Positions 33,529 through 46,375 of a stretch of 64,000 bases of DNA are shown here, one piece after another; within the stretch, counting starts at the first letter, position 1; every line of letters begins with the position of its first letter. A program made the position numbers and the translations under genes. The notes under the pieces were generated by a model, which worked only from the letters and a program-made list of their open reading frames with translations, did no database searches and was not told where the DNA came from. This DNA is from Theocolax elegans (Eukaryota > Arthropoda > Insecta > Hymenoptera > Cerocephalidae), in assembly GCA_026168455.1 (NCBI GenBank), contig CM047431.1:47433466-47497465 (forward strand). The letters run 5' to 3'.

Positions 33529-35720
33529 CTGCACGTATTTATATAAGTAAAAAAAGTCCGTAATGGATTTGTGTCGAGAGTTGTTACCTAGTTTGTTTTT
33601 CATTTTGAAGATTTTATATTATTGCAAATTTATGTATTGTATTAAACGCCCCAGTGGAAAAACTATGCCATGGGAAAATATTTTATTGCGATATTACGAT
33701 ATTATATAGATACTCGAAGTTATGCGATTTAACAATGTTTCTTTACCATAAAAGTTGATTTTACATTTTATTAAATTAAATCGTTTAAATACGTATAGTA
33801 TATTTTGATTTATTTTACATTATTTTGAAAAATAATTGTTCTTTGGAGATTTGAACCTCGATTTTACACTATACCAATAGTCTTCTGTTCGACCATAACT
33901 TACCTATTTTTAAATTGTATGTTTTATTTAATATTATACGATTTAAAGTTTGTTTCAACGTCTGTACCAATACTTAGCTCGAATTATACGTATTGTTAAT
34001 GACAGTATTATGGGTGCAGATCAGTAGTTGGAGTGAAAAAAAACTTCGTAGTAAAAACTCAAAGCTTTGGATTTCGGATCAGGAAAATTCATCTTTTAAT
34101 AATTGAAAATAAATTGATTATCGGATTTTTCCAACGAATGTTAAACGTATATCAACAATTAAATTTCTAATATTTCTTTATTAAAATATCAATAATTTTT
34201 ACAAGAATAATCTCGCAAAAACGTGCTTTTGAGACATTTATATACGATTTGCAGGCCAGTAAATAAAATTCAATGATTTTCCCATAAAATTATTTTTCCA
34301 CGCAGACAGCTGGTTATGAAATATTATTAACATAATAAGTTGAAAATGTTTACACGTTTAAATATAAAAAATTTATCAATGTCCTTGACATCGACGATCT
34401 AATTTACTTATATTCTAAACCGTATAATGTTCATTCTCTGTTCCACTGATTACAATGTACCAGATATATCTCGTATCTTTTATACATATACATACGCATC
34501 ATATCGTTCGGTATCATACACGAGAGGTACGCTCATCAAAATGCTCACTTAATATATCCAGTTCGATAAGTTTTTTTGGACTTATTACACGAAAGGCACA
34601 TTCCATTTCACCGTCGACGTGTATATATATATATACATATGTGTGTGGAAAGGTTGGACTTGAGAAACGTTGCCCGCGAAAAATTCCTTGGCAAGTTGCG
34701 AGATAATGCGGATGACCCTTATACACACGAGGCGGCTCTCGATGTGACCTTCGGATCTATTTTATTGTGCGCCGGTGCGCTGCCCAAGTGGAGGAGGAGA
34801 ACGAGGATGGCATAAAAACTGACGGAGTGGTAATTGACTCTTGGCCATTTATAGTCATGCGCCTTCGCTTTCGAAACTACGTTCAAGGGGGATATAAACA
34901 AAAAAAAAAAAGTACGCGCACAATCGTACGGAGTTTCGTTTCTTCTTTGCTTCGAAGGATCGTGTAGATAAAGAAACAAAAAACAACAAAAGTTGAAAAA
35001 CCAATTTTTTCGAGTGAGATCGACGGTTGAGCTATTACGATTGTCCTTGGATCTTTCGTGAAATATCCGTAATGTTTAATTGTTTTGATATATAAAAAAA
35101 TAATGTAATGTAATTATTTAATAAAACGCTGAGAAATATCTGCAGATTCACTATATTATTACAATGTGTGTTTTGTTAATGAAGTTAAATATAAACGTAA
35201 TACTAATAAAATAAACGTTAAATTTTAATTGTTTATTTATATTTATATCTATATTATATTAGTTATATGTAATATAATATAGTTCGAGCGCGTCGTTACA
35301 TTTAACGAGCTAATGTTGTGTCGTGAAATAAAATAAATTCCCGTTAGGAGAATAATTTGATCGTTAATAATGCATTATTTCGAGTACTCCTCCGAGTGTA
35401 TGTGTGTATATATAGTATATATATAGGTGTACATATATGAAAACGATCGGTTAACCACAAAGGGTTATATACGCGCTGATCGACGCCCATTCGTGAATGA
35501 AAGCTCGATATTCACCGTAACGCGAGCCCGGATGGTCTTACCCCTGGTATAAGCGCGATATAAAGCACTTCGCTGCGGGAGATCCATCGACGAGTTTTTA
35601 AAGACCGCGAGACGAGAATAGTCGTCGAGGCGCGCGTTTAGTCCGCGCATTACGACCCCTCGGGATGGGCGCCATGCACCTATAAGTCTTTTTGGATTTT
35701 TCGGGCGTTATGCAAAAAAC
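33529..35720. other. non-coding stretch with two GC-rich blocks
   Basis: Block 34640-34820 is GC-rich and reads open on the + strand for about 55 codons with a protein-like mix of residues, ending in TAA at 34813-34815. No acceptor is visible and no family is recognised. It is followed by CCATTTATAG, similar to an SRF/MEF2 site. Block 35470-35680 is also CG-rich, with a 61-codon - strand frame. A tRNA-like T-arm word lies near 33850 on the - strand. The rest is AT-rich spacer. Confidence 0.4.
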
Positions 35721-35728
35721 GTGAGAAT
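35721..35728 (+). repeat. left 8-bp target-site duplication
   Basis: GTGAGAAT immediately before the hAT-type MITE, repeated exactly at 36146-36153. Confidence 0.9.
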
Positions 35729-36145
35729 GGGTGGGGTTCGATTTGTCGAAGGTTTATTCAAAATGTGTGCGATATTTCGAATTTTAAAAATGCGAATAAC
35801 TTTTTGGTTATTTCGAACCGAGAAAATGGAATGATCATTACTTCGAAAGTAATAAAATCGTCAGTTATTTTGTATTAGGTGCAACATTTCGAATTGCAAA
35901 TAGTAGATCAATAATTTTCTACATTATTGTCTGTTACCAAGGTGTTCATAAACAAATATTACAAAAGTTACTATAAAGTTCGAATATTCGCAACAAATAT
36001 ATAAAAACTGAAGAATGTATTATTTTCGAAATAATGATCTTTCTATTTCTCTTGATTCTAGATAATAAACATGCGTTTCCAATTTTTGAAAATTGAAACA
36101 ATGCACACATTTTGAATGAGCTTTCGACAAATCGGACCCCACCCC
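35729..36145. mobile_element. hAT-type MITE with perfect 8-bp duplication
   Basis: A 417-bp element begins GGGTGGGGTTCGATTTGTCG, and the complement of its end reads GGGGTGGGGTCCGATTTGTC. The inverted repeats continue with TTCATTCAAAATGTGTGC-like sequence for well over 100 bp at moderate identity. It is flanked by identical GTGAGAAT octamers. An 8-bp duplication is diagnostic of the hAT superfamily among cut-and-paste transposons with ends of this type. It has no transposase: the 77-codon - strand frame at 35946-36179 reads the right arm. It must have been moved by an autonomous relative elsewhere. Confidence 0.9.
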
Positions 36146-36153
36146 GTGAGAAT
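36146..36153 (+). repeat. right 8-bp target-site duplication
   Basis: GTGAGAAT immediately after the hAT-type MITE, identical to 35721-35728. Confidence 0.9.
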
Positions 36154-36267
36154 CTATATATACAGATATACAGATGCATCCTCGGCTCTTCTGGTTGATA
36201 CTTCCGTTGTATACTTGATTTTCTTACTTCGTCACGCGGTGTTATATGGAGATATTATATTTTCTTT

Positions 36268-36306
36268 AACGGCTATGAGTCAGTCTAACCTCTAACGTCG
36301 ACTTGG
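36268..36306 (+). repeat. fragment of the 9.7-kb inverted-repeat element
   Basis: AACGGCTATGAGTCAGTCTAACC followed by TCTAACGTCGACTTGG matches the inner palindrome arm at 10385-10421 with few differences. No termini are present, so this is an isolated fragment or part of another family carrying the same module. Confidence 0.6.
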
Positions 36307-36324
36307 GGTCTCCTGCACCACGAA

Positions 36325-36508
36325 CAATGATTTATTTAAAATTACTATATATATATATTTTAGTAATGTATAAGGATGTATTTAGACGGTCGCAATTTTT
36401 ATTATTTTATAGTAATTTTTATTACAATTATAACTGATAAAATTATGATATTTTATTATTTATTTGCTATGAAATACAAGAATTTGTAATATATCATTTT
36501 TCTCAGTG
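36325..36508. mobile_element. degenerate MITE of the CACTGAG family
   Basis: The right end CATTTTTCTCAGTG matches the family terminus. The left end (CAATGATTTATTTAAAATTACT) is decayed. The interior words TAGTAATTTTTATTAC resemble the copy at 16147-16499. Confidence 0.5.
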
Positions 36509-37296
36509 CGTGCTAACGAGAACTTCGATCCTCTGAATAGCTTTTTTAGGGTTCTTTGGGATATGGAAATCGTCCAATATTCTGTCTGGTTATTTACTCT
36601 CTCATCAATATTATGATATTTATATTTTACAAATTATATTTTACGCCTCGTTTATAACATGAATTGTCTCGCTACAATACTACTGTCCACAACATATACA
36701 GGGAATTTTTGACTCTACAAGGACGATTTGTCAATATAATGGTCCTTGTATTTCAACGGCGCTATCATTTTCATTTCCTTCATTTTAATCTATAATACAC
36801 GCAACAATACAAATATTTTTGAACGATAATTATTTCTTGCGTAACGAATACGGAAATAAATCATTATCGTATTATTATAATGTATATATTTTAATTACAT
36901 AAGTAAAATATTTCCATCGTCACGCTTCCTTTTTAACATCTACACGTATACGATCGACGTAGAAGAATATTCGACAGGTACATTAATAGAATATTAACAG
37001 ATCGGCAAAGAACAATAAAGGAAATAAAAAAAATCGTGTGCGCACGCGTTCGTTACGTAATTATATTACGCCAATTCAATTTCGTTTTCATCTGACTTTC
37101 CCTCAAGATTGTACGAGATTATCCACTCGGTGGCTAATTAACTTTGGTTCGAACCAACAATTAAGAAAGAATTTTTTAATGCATATATGCCGTGACGAGC
37201 ACACAGCTTCTACGAAGGATAAAATCATTTCATCTTTATTTTTCGTTACATAAAGAAATTAATCAATTTTCAAAAAAGATCTACGATACATTGTCT
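36509..37296. other. AT-rich spacer, nothing recognised
   Basis: No repeat end, exon or RNA gene was recognised. The frame at 37038-37253 lacks a recognisable domain. Confidence 0.45.
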
Positions 37297-38030
37297 CTAA
37301 ACTCAAAAGTTGAAAATTTGGAAGTAAAACGAATAAAACGTACTTTTTAAACGCTATTAAAAGATTAAAAGGTAATTTTAATCCTGCACTAGATTAATTA
37401 ATACATTTTAAACTTTATGTTATTTAATTGCATAAAATCAACTTTAGAAAACATTAAAATGCACATTTTCAACTTTATACAAGTGAGAAACCTCTCTGAA
37501 CTTCTAAAAGATTAATTTTGTAATTTTAAACTTTTAAATTTTTGAAAAGATCAATTTGATGAATTTAATTTTTTAATGTTTTTCTTAAAGGGTTTATAGA
37601 TTATGATTGAAAATGAAGATTTATAGGCACGATCGATACACATGATAGTGCCTTATATATTTACCTGCCTGAAAGACAATATTTTTCAAAATATTGAAAT
37701 ATTCATTATACAATATTATTTCAAAGCAAAACATATTGATTACCGTCTTTTTTACCTATGTATTTATGTGTTGTATGTATGTGATGATTGATTCAGTTTA
37801 TCTCAAATATTTTTTATTTTTATAAAGTTGAAAAAGTACTTTTTTATTTTTGACAAAAGTTAAAAATCATTAGATTAATCTTTTAAAAATATTAATTACT
37901 TTTTGGGCATCACAAAGATTAAACGTGCATTTTAATCCATATTAAAGTTGAATATACGCGATATAATTTGTAATGATTAAAATGTAGTTATTAATATTTT
38001 TATTTCCATATTTTCAACTTTAGGGTTTAG
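37297..38030. mobile_element. probable inverted-repeat element, CTAAAC ends
   Basis: The left end CTAAACTCAAAAGTTGAAAA and the complement of the right end CTAAACCCTAAAGTTGAAAA align, and the match continues through ATTTGGAAGTAAAA / ATATGGAAATAAAA. The interior repeatedly uses AAAGATTAAAA and its complement, another sign of palindromic build. No clear duplication was read and no second copy was found. Confidence 0.55.
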
Positions 38031-41000
38031 ATGCCTACTTATATACAGAAAAAAAAATTGACGCGATATTTTGTGTAATTATATATATATTATTTTATAT
38101 TATTTATGTAATTATGTATATATATATATATATATATTATTTTGACTCTTTTATACGTGAATTCAAATCCCCGCAGGGCGAACTCACCTTTAGGTGTACA
38201 AGAGTACGTCTCTATCTATCTCTCTCTCTCTCTCTCTCTCTCTGTCTGTCTGTCGCGTAAAAACTGGATTCTGTGCAACGCGTATATATAATTTATTAGC
38301 TGGTTAAAGATAAACGTTATCGACTCGCGGTACGTGTAACTCAATGTCCAAACCTTTGATATCGACGGTAATTCATGCTCTTACCTTTTGTACCTGTCAT
38401 CCCACTTACATATAGTCCTCGGGTTCATTCAAACCGATTTCTAACAATGTAAATTCCCTCCTCCCTATACGTACGCGTGTTCTATACGTATATACAAAAT
38501 GATTGCGCGCGTGAAAGTCCTAGTTTGTTTTTTTTTTTGTTTAAATATTTTTTATTTTTAGCGACAGATGTATATATATAGATATTTATACGAATAGATG
38601 CAGCTTCTCGCGAACGTGTAAATTGCTGCCTCAAGTTTCTTTTCGATGGTTGTTATTCATTTTATCGAATTTTTTTAAAATAAAAAATAGTGCGAAAATC
38701 GATCTTTGATTAATTAATTTATGTGGGGGATTCCAACATAATTTCAATAAATGAATAAATACATAAACATATATTCACATGATCACTTTGTACGTAGAGA
38801 AAAAATTTGATTTAATAAGTATCTATAAATGTTTTGGGTAAATATTGTATTTTCCGTCACTTTTTTAAAAATTGTATGTAACCGAACCTAATTTTAAAAA
38901 AATGTAATTATTTATTACACGATGTAATCATAGTTACAAATATTTAATTTTTCTTCAAGAACCATGTTCCTTATCAAATATTTTGATAAAATATGAGCTT
39001 ATAATGTTAAATGACTTAAAAAGAAGACACCTCTTAAAAAATCAGGGAATTTATAATTAAGTATTACTTGTGCGTAATTAATAAAAGATCATAATAAATG
39101 CGTATATAGAGTGCTGTATTTTTTTCTCATTTGTGCCGAAAATTAACGTGAAACAATAATTAAATTGTAATCATAAAAATGTTATAGTTGTGCATGGCTC
39201 GTTAACATTCATTTGGTCAAATTTAAATGAACTTGCAGAAATGAACGAGATAACTGATGACTCTTTAGCAACAAAAGAAACAAATAAAATATGCAATTAC
39301 CTCGCGAGAGGAATCGAGAGAATCTCAATTATGTAAAACATTAATCAATCATTTAATTATCCGCGTTACGCGTATATATATATATAGGTGTACCGCGTAA
39401 AGTAAAATAAAAGAGAACGAAGAACGGGAAAGAATATTCACCTGGTACTCGGAAAAAGGATCGAAGGGAATAAACATATATATGTATATATATATATACA
39501 TATATAGGTAGAATTAATAAAAAAAAGAACTATCGAACACGTTCGGTGTGTCGGGTTATAATATTCACTAAAGATTTCTAGATTTTCTTTTTTCTTTCTC
39601 ACTCTTTTCCCTTATAGTTTGACTAGCTAACGAGCAATGTTCAAATTGCTGATAAAATAACATTCGATTGATACGTTAGAAAGTTCTCTTTTTTTTCTCG
39701 ATCACACGAACGTACAAATTTGTAAACGATATCTGCCAATGTGTGTCGTTATTTTGAAGAAATGTGTTAAGGTGAACGAATCCATATATATTGACTTAAC
39801 GCCTAAGTGGAACAAAGTAGAATGAGCGAGTTAATTAACTCGAGTATCTTCGACACTTTATTTACATATATATATATATATATATATTTTATTTTTCAAT
39901 CGAGAAATATAATTTATACCTAATTTATCATTATTTCGGTAATCTCATCTCGCTCTCTCCGTATAATCTTTTATATATATCCACGAAATTAATTGGAGTA
40001 AAAAGTTAGCGGCACTCGGTTTCCAAAGTTTCCAGTACATCGAGTCGCGATGCGCGACGTACATCCTGAATACGAGATGAAAAAAAGAGAGCCGGCGTGA
40101 ATAACCACCTTATTTTACCTTGCACCTTCTTCATCGAGCGAAAAGATACACTCTTGATGAAGAAAAACAGAAAAGAAAATACATAAAGGTAGGGGGGGGG
40201 GGGTGGGAAGAAGAAAAAAAAAATGAAGTAACGAAGAAGAGACGTCGGGACATCGCATTCTCGGAAGACCGGTAGCTGCCTGCCATATATAAAATTATCG
40301 AGCAGCTTGGGATCCAGTTTTCCCCCGAGGCTGTCGCAGCCTCTCCTTCTTCTACTTCTTTTTATTCTTATTATTCTACTTCTTCTTCTTCTTCTTCTTC
40401 TTGGTTGCTCGCACTTTTTTACTTTTTTAATCGTATGGAAGCCTTGCGGCACCTCCGACTCGAGGCGACGATAAGGCGGATATCGATAAATTCGCTAATT
40501 AAAGGAAAAACCGAGAGGATAGGAAAGTATACAACATTCTCATATAGAAGGGGAGAACGAGTTCCGAACGATCGGAAACCTTGGTGATAGATTCTCAACC
40601 TGATTTTCCGAGTTTTCAGTAAAATTTATTGCCTTTTATTAATATTGATCTTCAGAGATCATTCATTAGTGCTGTTCAATCGTTTGCCGTTCACTTCGTT
40701 TGATTGCCTAGAATTTACTTTTAATTTTATAATATCGCAGGCTGCAGTTATAGCAATATTGCGTGAAAATCGTACTACTCTGAAAAAAAATTAATTAATT
40801 TATAAAAGAAACTAAGAAACATTTATTAAGCTCGAAAAAAATTTTAATTGAAAGAGAGATACCGTATGTATGTAACTACAAAATATTTTAACGAATAAAC
40901 GAAATTGTTTTTTCAAACATCAAACTTATTTTAAAGCAAAAATGAATCACTTTCTTTGATATAAGACTGACTCGGTTTTCACTCTAATGATTTTTCTCAT

Positions 41001-43396
41001 TTTTCATCTAAGGGAATATGTCAGAAAATGGGCACTCCTTATATTTTTTTATAAATAAAAAATATTAATTTTTTATAATTATATTATCTATAATCTTATT
41101 AATATTAATTAATTATATTGTATTATCTAATAATATTAGCTAATTATCGTATAATATTTCGGTTTAAAGTTTATACATTTTCTATTCAAAATTACCGAGC
41201 AAATATTTATTTATTCAATTATTATTACGAAAACGATTTATTCTCAAAAAAGTCAATTTTCACACCCTCCCTTATGTTGTAAACAGATTTTTAATTCAAT
41301 GTGTTAAATATAATTTTTCAGTTATAAAAGGAGTAGATCCCAATAATGTTTATCCCACATTAACTTTTACTTTTAGATGTTTCAACTCAAAATTTAATCC
41401 GGACAATGTATTCTAGCCGTGAAGAAACATTCACTTCCTCATAAATTCTCGTACAGTAATCCATAAAAGTGTACTTGATTTATCGATATAATACAGAAAA
41501 ATTAGTTTTGATCAAGATTAAATAATTTTTGGTGAAAGTGAATCGTATATTTTTCACATATCAACGTGTACCATCTAAAAAAAAGCAAAAAAAAAAAAAA
41601 AATGAAAAAGAAATATGGTCGTAGAGCGTTAAGAATAGCGTATAACGTACGATCTCTTCCTCCTTCTACGTTCTCTAAACGTATGTGCGCGTATATCTAA
41701 TAAATGGGTAAAATTATTTCTTGAATACCAGAAAATCTCGAGGCGGTAGCGCGTACTTATGAAATCCAATAGCTCTATAGAATATAAACGTGCAATCCTA
41801 CTAGAATAAAGAAACGCAAAGATGGGGAAAAAGGATCGAGTTGGATCTTTATCTTTATTAATAATGTTCGCTACCGTGATACTAATTTTTCTCTTTTCCT
41901 CCTGTGTATACGCGTATACGTGTGTGTTTGAACGCGAAATTTTATTACAACAATTTCGTATACAAATATATATATATATAAACCGTTCACGTTGATTAAT
42001 AGATCCCATAAAGAGGTATATAATTTAGCGTTAATTATTCCGATAATTAGCACTCGTCGTCGTCGTCGTCGACAGAGAGCTTCGTACATTTTATCTTGTT
42101 TTTAGAAAAGCTTTATGCGATCCTTATTCGCCGCATCTCACAATATCGATATAATGCAGGAAGCGCGCGATTATAAAGAAACAAAGGGTCCACGTAAATT
42201 CAAATTTTCTAGTTTTATCAAATTTGAGTATACATAGATATTCAAACATATCGCTTGGATAACCGCGGGAATAAACTTTCACCGCGAACGTCGACACGAT
42301 CGTTACGTAATCCTAAGGAACGATTCACCCGATATCGCAAAAGGATAATATAAGTGAAAATACCGATGAAAAAAAAAATCAAATTTGAAAAAAGAGCCAG
42401 AAAAACGAAAATTGACCACGTAAAAGTATAAATTTTAGCATCGAACGTGTAGGTAATTATTGTGCCACGTCAAGAGTTATAGCCGGGTGTGTGAGACGGA
42501 AGAATGGAGAAGATACGTAACTCTCCGCGCGAGTTTCTAGTTTAAATCGTACCTCCCAATCTCAGTTTGGCGAATGCGACACCCTGCGGCAATCGTGACA
42601 GCAAAATCTTATACACCGATATACATACCTATATATATACCTTTGGAGATTTCGATGAATCGATTGCACACCTCTAACATTTAAAGGTACGTCGGGTTCG
42701 GCGTTTGCTATACAAACAATGTATATGAGCGTTATCAAATTGATTATTCTTTATATTTTATCGTTGATATACGCGTGCAATGCACATTACATATATGATC
42801 AATATCCAAAATTGTGCAAATATATAAATAAATGAAACGTAATCGTACGCACCATATATCGAAATTAATATATATACAACGTTTATCATTTCTATGTGTA
42901 ATTTCAGTAATTTATTTGGTGAATTCGTATTTATCTACTGCATATACCTTTATCTTACTTTTACCCAACCGTAGGTCGTCTAATCTTGTTTCCGATTTTT
43001 CTTTCCTCGCAATTTAATCAACATAACGCGCACGTACATTTATATAGCATTCCACAAAGTGCGTTAAATATTTCTATACGATTATTAAACGATTATTCAC
43101 GGTAATTTAACGCCGTTCACGTTGATATATATATTAACCGGTGAATAACCATCTCGAACGATAACAATCCGATCGATCAGATTTATTTAGAAAACGCGGA
43201 TTATTATCTCTAATACGCGTATCATTTAGATATTGTTCACGTGTATATTTTGAAAAAAAAAATCCGACTTGCACCACTCCCTGGTTAACATATCGATCAA
43301 CGCCAATGCACCGTGTATATATTATGTACGTGCAGTTTCGATCAATCAATCAATCAATTGGTTTCGGTTTCGAATATACTTGTTCACGTTCAGTGA

Positions 43397-43428
<32 letters not shown>

Positions 43429-44533
43429 GTATCTCCCGTACTCTGATCACCTGAGTCGTTGTTCTTAGATTTTACAATTTCACCCGTCGTGTCGGAATTT
43501 TATATCGATTGACTCTCTCGCTGTACTCGTACGAGTTAGAATAAGTTTTGAGGAATTTTGTAGTTACTGAATTAACGCGTTTAAATTGTATATTTAAATA
43601 TTCAAATATTACATTTCAATTTATATCTCGTATGCGTGGAAAAATAATTATAAAGTTTCTATCTTTGTATCTATATATACTCTCCTAGACGATTAACGAT
43701 TTTCGTTTGTTAACATTTATAATCATGATCGTGAGTTCAATTGTATTATTGATGAAAGAATATTGTGAAAGAATGTTTCATTTTTATTTTTTTAACGAAG
43801 TAATGCTAAAACGTGATTTTTAGTCTCAAAATTAGTTTATTATTAGCTATTAACTTGTTAACTACTTTAGTACGGTACATTTGGATTTAGATAAATTGTA
43901 CGATAAACTTTTGCCAATAATTTTATACAACTTTCTTGTGATATTACATATTTTGTCTGTGTGCATATATATAACATTGCATTGTCGTATTGTATAGAAT
44001 ATACTGACTCCGAAAGAATTTTAAACGCCTTCAGAATAATAATTATCAATCATTTATGATTGATGAACAATGTTCAGTTATAAAAATAATTAATAATATT
44101 TTATAAAAACATTATTATAATATTTTTAAAAATTTGATCATATTTTTTATCCATGACTGGTGTAATTATTTTTTTATGGGCGTTGCAATTATAATATGTA
44201 AAAAAAAATTATTTTTGAGAATAAATAAATGTATATACTGAGTCATTTATTTTTACGTAATATACAATATTATAAACAATATGATAGTGCATTATACAAA
44301 ATAATATAAAATTTTAAATTGTAATTTTTTTTTTCAAAGAATATCAAACTTTATTAATTATCCACGAATACGAGTGAAATCAGATACTTGTAAATAGAAG
44401 ACGTTTCGATTTTATTATACACATTGACATACCTTTTCAATTAATTAAGCTACTTATGTTTTAATATTTATACAGTAAAGAGGGTAAAATAGACGTTCAT
44501 TCACGTGGGTCAAGAGCACTAATTATTTGAAGT
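38031..44533. other. long non-coding stretch with microsatellites
   Basis: No gene or transposon terminus was recognised in 6.5 kb. Simple repeats include CT/TCTG at 38219-38254, poly(G) at 40192-40203, CTT at 40376-40402, GTC at 42054-42072 and TA at 43403-43428. Donor-like words occur near 38370 (- strand) and 39446 (- strand) without matching acceptors. Blocks 40020-40340 and 42480-42600 are GC-richer and might be regulatory. The 148-codon - strand frame at 40006-40452 runs through the CTT and G tracts. Confidence 0.5.
38219..38254. repeat. (CT)n(TCTG)n microsatellite
   Basis: CT units pass into TCTG tetranucleotides. Confidence 0.95.
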
Positions 44534-44831
44534 ATACTGAAAAAAATATATTTTTTATCTAAACGGAATTCTTGTTAAATATGCTTTAAGAAGAAAATCC
44601 GGTTGAACCTATGCGATTTTTATAGAATGAAGAGGAATTTGATTGATTTTAGAATATTGATCTTTTTGAGTTGTACTACTATTTCGTTTTTCACAAAAAG
44701 AAATTCCTCTCAATTACTTACAGAAGAATCCGTTTAATTGCAGAAAAATCACATTAAAGCAAACAGATTTTCTTCTTGAGGAATATTTAAGAAGAATTCC
44801 GTTTAGATCAAAAATATTTTTTTCACCCTGA
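44534..44831. mobile_element. hairpin MITE, TGAAAAAAATAT ends
   Basis: The left arm (CTGAAAAAAATATATTTTTT, ATCTAAACGGAATTCTTGTT, AAGAAGAAAATC) is mirrored by the right arm (GAAGAATTCCGTTTAGATC, AAAAATATTTTTTTCACCCTG). About 70-80 bp align with few mismatches. A fragment of the interior (ATCACATT(A/G)(A/G)AG, AAACA) recurs at 45414-45500. The tips resemble the CACTGAGAAAA family loosely. No coding sequence. Confidence 0.75.
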
Positions 44832-44886
44832 TCATCTAAAAAATCTACTTCATTAACCTCTACGAGTGGAGTAAAATTTCATTTTA

Positions 44887-44980
44887 TTCCTTCGATCACT
44901 TTATTTCCCCTAGACTCATTTTATTCTCCGTAGACTCTGTTTATTTCCCGTAGATTCATTTTATTCATTGTAGACCTGCT
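44887..44980. repeat. minisatellite with 20-bp period
   Basis: Nearly five units of 20 bp, of the type TTATTTCCCCTAGACTCATT, TTATTCTCCGTAGACTCTGT, TTATTTCCCGTAGATTCATT. The units differ at several positions but keep the 20-bp register exactly. It lies between two MITE insertions. Confidence 0.85.
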
Positions 44981-44999
44981 TTTTTGTTTTGAACACTTA

Positions 45000-45390
45000 C
45001 AAGGAGACTCTCATATGTTTGGGAAACGGATCGTGCCCAGCTTGTAGTATATGCTAAAGAAAAATTTACAAAAAAAACGCTTCACCTTAAATGCTTGTAA
45101 CTTCTAAACTATCAAATATTAATACTCAAACCAAAGTTTAATAAAAAACTGAGATAAAATAGATAAAAGTACGCTCAAATCCGTTAGAAAGGAGCAGAGT
45201 TATAGCCGAATTAAGAATTTGAAGAAATTAAGTTTAAAAAATCAATACAATTTGTACTGTTCAATTTTTGTTTAAAATTTCTTCAAATTCTTAATTCAAG
45301 TATTTTTAATAATTTTTTATTCAATATTTTGTTCGACAACCTTCACTTAAAAAAATACTAAAAAAATTTTCATATTTCAAAAATTGAGGA
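45000..45390 (+). mobile_element. partial CAAGGAGA-type element
   Basis: It starts CAAGGAGACTCTCATATG, preceded by TTA, the same terminus and target as the element at 17513. The interior has comparable words (TTAATAAAAAACTGAGATA against TTAGAAAAAAGCTGAGTTC). An internal inverted pair, AATTAAGAATTTGAAGAAATT and its complement, lies at 45213-45300. The right terminus was not found, so the end given is approximate. Confidence 0.5.
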
Positions 45391-45413
45391 TATAAGAATA
45401 TTGATCTGTTACA

Positions 45414-45713
45414 TTTACTCATTGATTACAAATAAAAATTCCGCTTGATTATAGAATAATCACATTGGAGTAAACAAATTATTTTTTGTTAAACTTTTTT
45501 CTACCTGAATTAATTTGGAATTTTTTGTATATTCTGATACGTAATTTAGATACTAGAGTGTAGATATGATATCCTAATAATATTAATGATATTTTTGAGT
45601 ATTAAATGTCATATTTTTATAAATTTTGTTTTTATATCACTCAAGAGACATTATTTTGTTAGAAAAAAGTTAAAAATATAAAAATCAATTTTTATCCAGT
45701 GTAGCTATAATAA
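45414..45713. mobile_element. fragment related to the 44.5-kb MITE
   Basis: Words AAAAATTCCGCTTGATTATAG and ATCACATTGGAGTAAACAAA match 44726-44765. The right limit TTTTTATCCAGTG (to about 45713) resembles a family terminus. It is strongly eroded. Confidence 0.4.
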
Positions 45714-45749
45714 GCCAGCACAAGTCACAGTCAATCAACGAATTACTTA

Positions 45750-45861
45750 CACGGAGAAAAATGTATGATTAAAGATAACTATATATATTTTTTAAGAAAG
45801 ATGGTCAAATCATCAAATTGAATATACACGTAAACTAATTTTTGTTACAACTTTTAAATTA
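45750..45861 (+). mobile_element. left end of a CACGGAGAAAAATG MITE
   Basis: CACGGAGAAAAATGTATGATTAA matches the terminus of the element at 1632. No matching right end was located, probably because later insertions disrupted or removed it. The listed end is arbitrary. Confidence 0.4.
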
Positions 45862-45948
45862 AATTTATCTATACAGTTTTAAAATATAAATTTTTTCAAA
45901 TAATGGAAAATTCATGAATTTATTGCTTGTTTACACTATTAGTTATAT

Positions 45949-46360
45949 GATAAATGAATTTATTGATCTCCACAAGCCAAAGACTCTTCCTCACAATTCA
46001 GTAAGGCGGACTGTATTAATACCAGCCACTTTAAAAACCTCACAGAAATTTTTACAAACAAAATTTTGTATTATATCATTCATCTATATCTAGAGACGAG
46101 ATGCCTGGAGTCTACTGAGCCCACCAGGCATACTCAGGACGAAATACAATAAATTTTCTTTTCCTTTTCCTATCTTTTTTCCGTTTTATTTAATTTTATA
46201 TTTCAAACAAATTAAATTGTTTATTTTACTTAGCTTGTCTTGGTCTTTTTTCAAACACTCATCCAGTGAGGTTTTTAAAGTGGCTGGTATTGATACAGTC
46301 CGGCTTAGTGAGTTGTGAGGAATAGTCTTTGGCTTGTGGAGATCAATAAATTCATTTATC
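45949..46360. mobile_element. inverted-repeat insertion with 95-bp arms
   Basis: The arms 45949-46043 and 46266-46360 are reverse complements with roughly five mismatches. They contain CTCCACAAGCCAAAGACT and ACCAGCCACTTTAAAAACCTCAC. The 222-bp centre holds GAGCCCACCAGGCAT, found in complement near 15821. A 15-bp direct repeat, ATTTATCTATACAGT, occurs at 45862-45876 and right after the element at 46361-46375. This suggests the whole insertion spans 45877-46360 and may be retroposon-like with an AT-rich tail on the left. Confidence 0.75.
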
Positions 46361-46375
46361 ATTTATCTATACAGT

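Noticed and set aside
40006..40452. 148-codon - strand frame
   Set aside because: It runs through CTT and poly(G) tracts (Arg and Pro runs) and has no recognisable domain.
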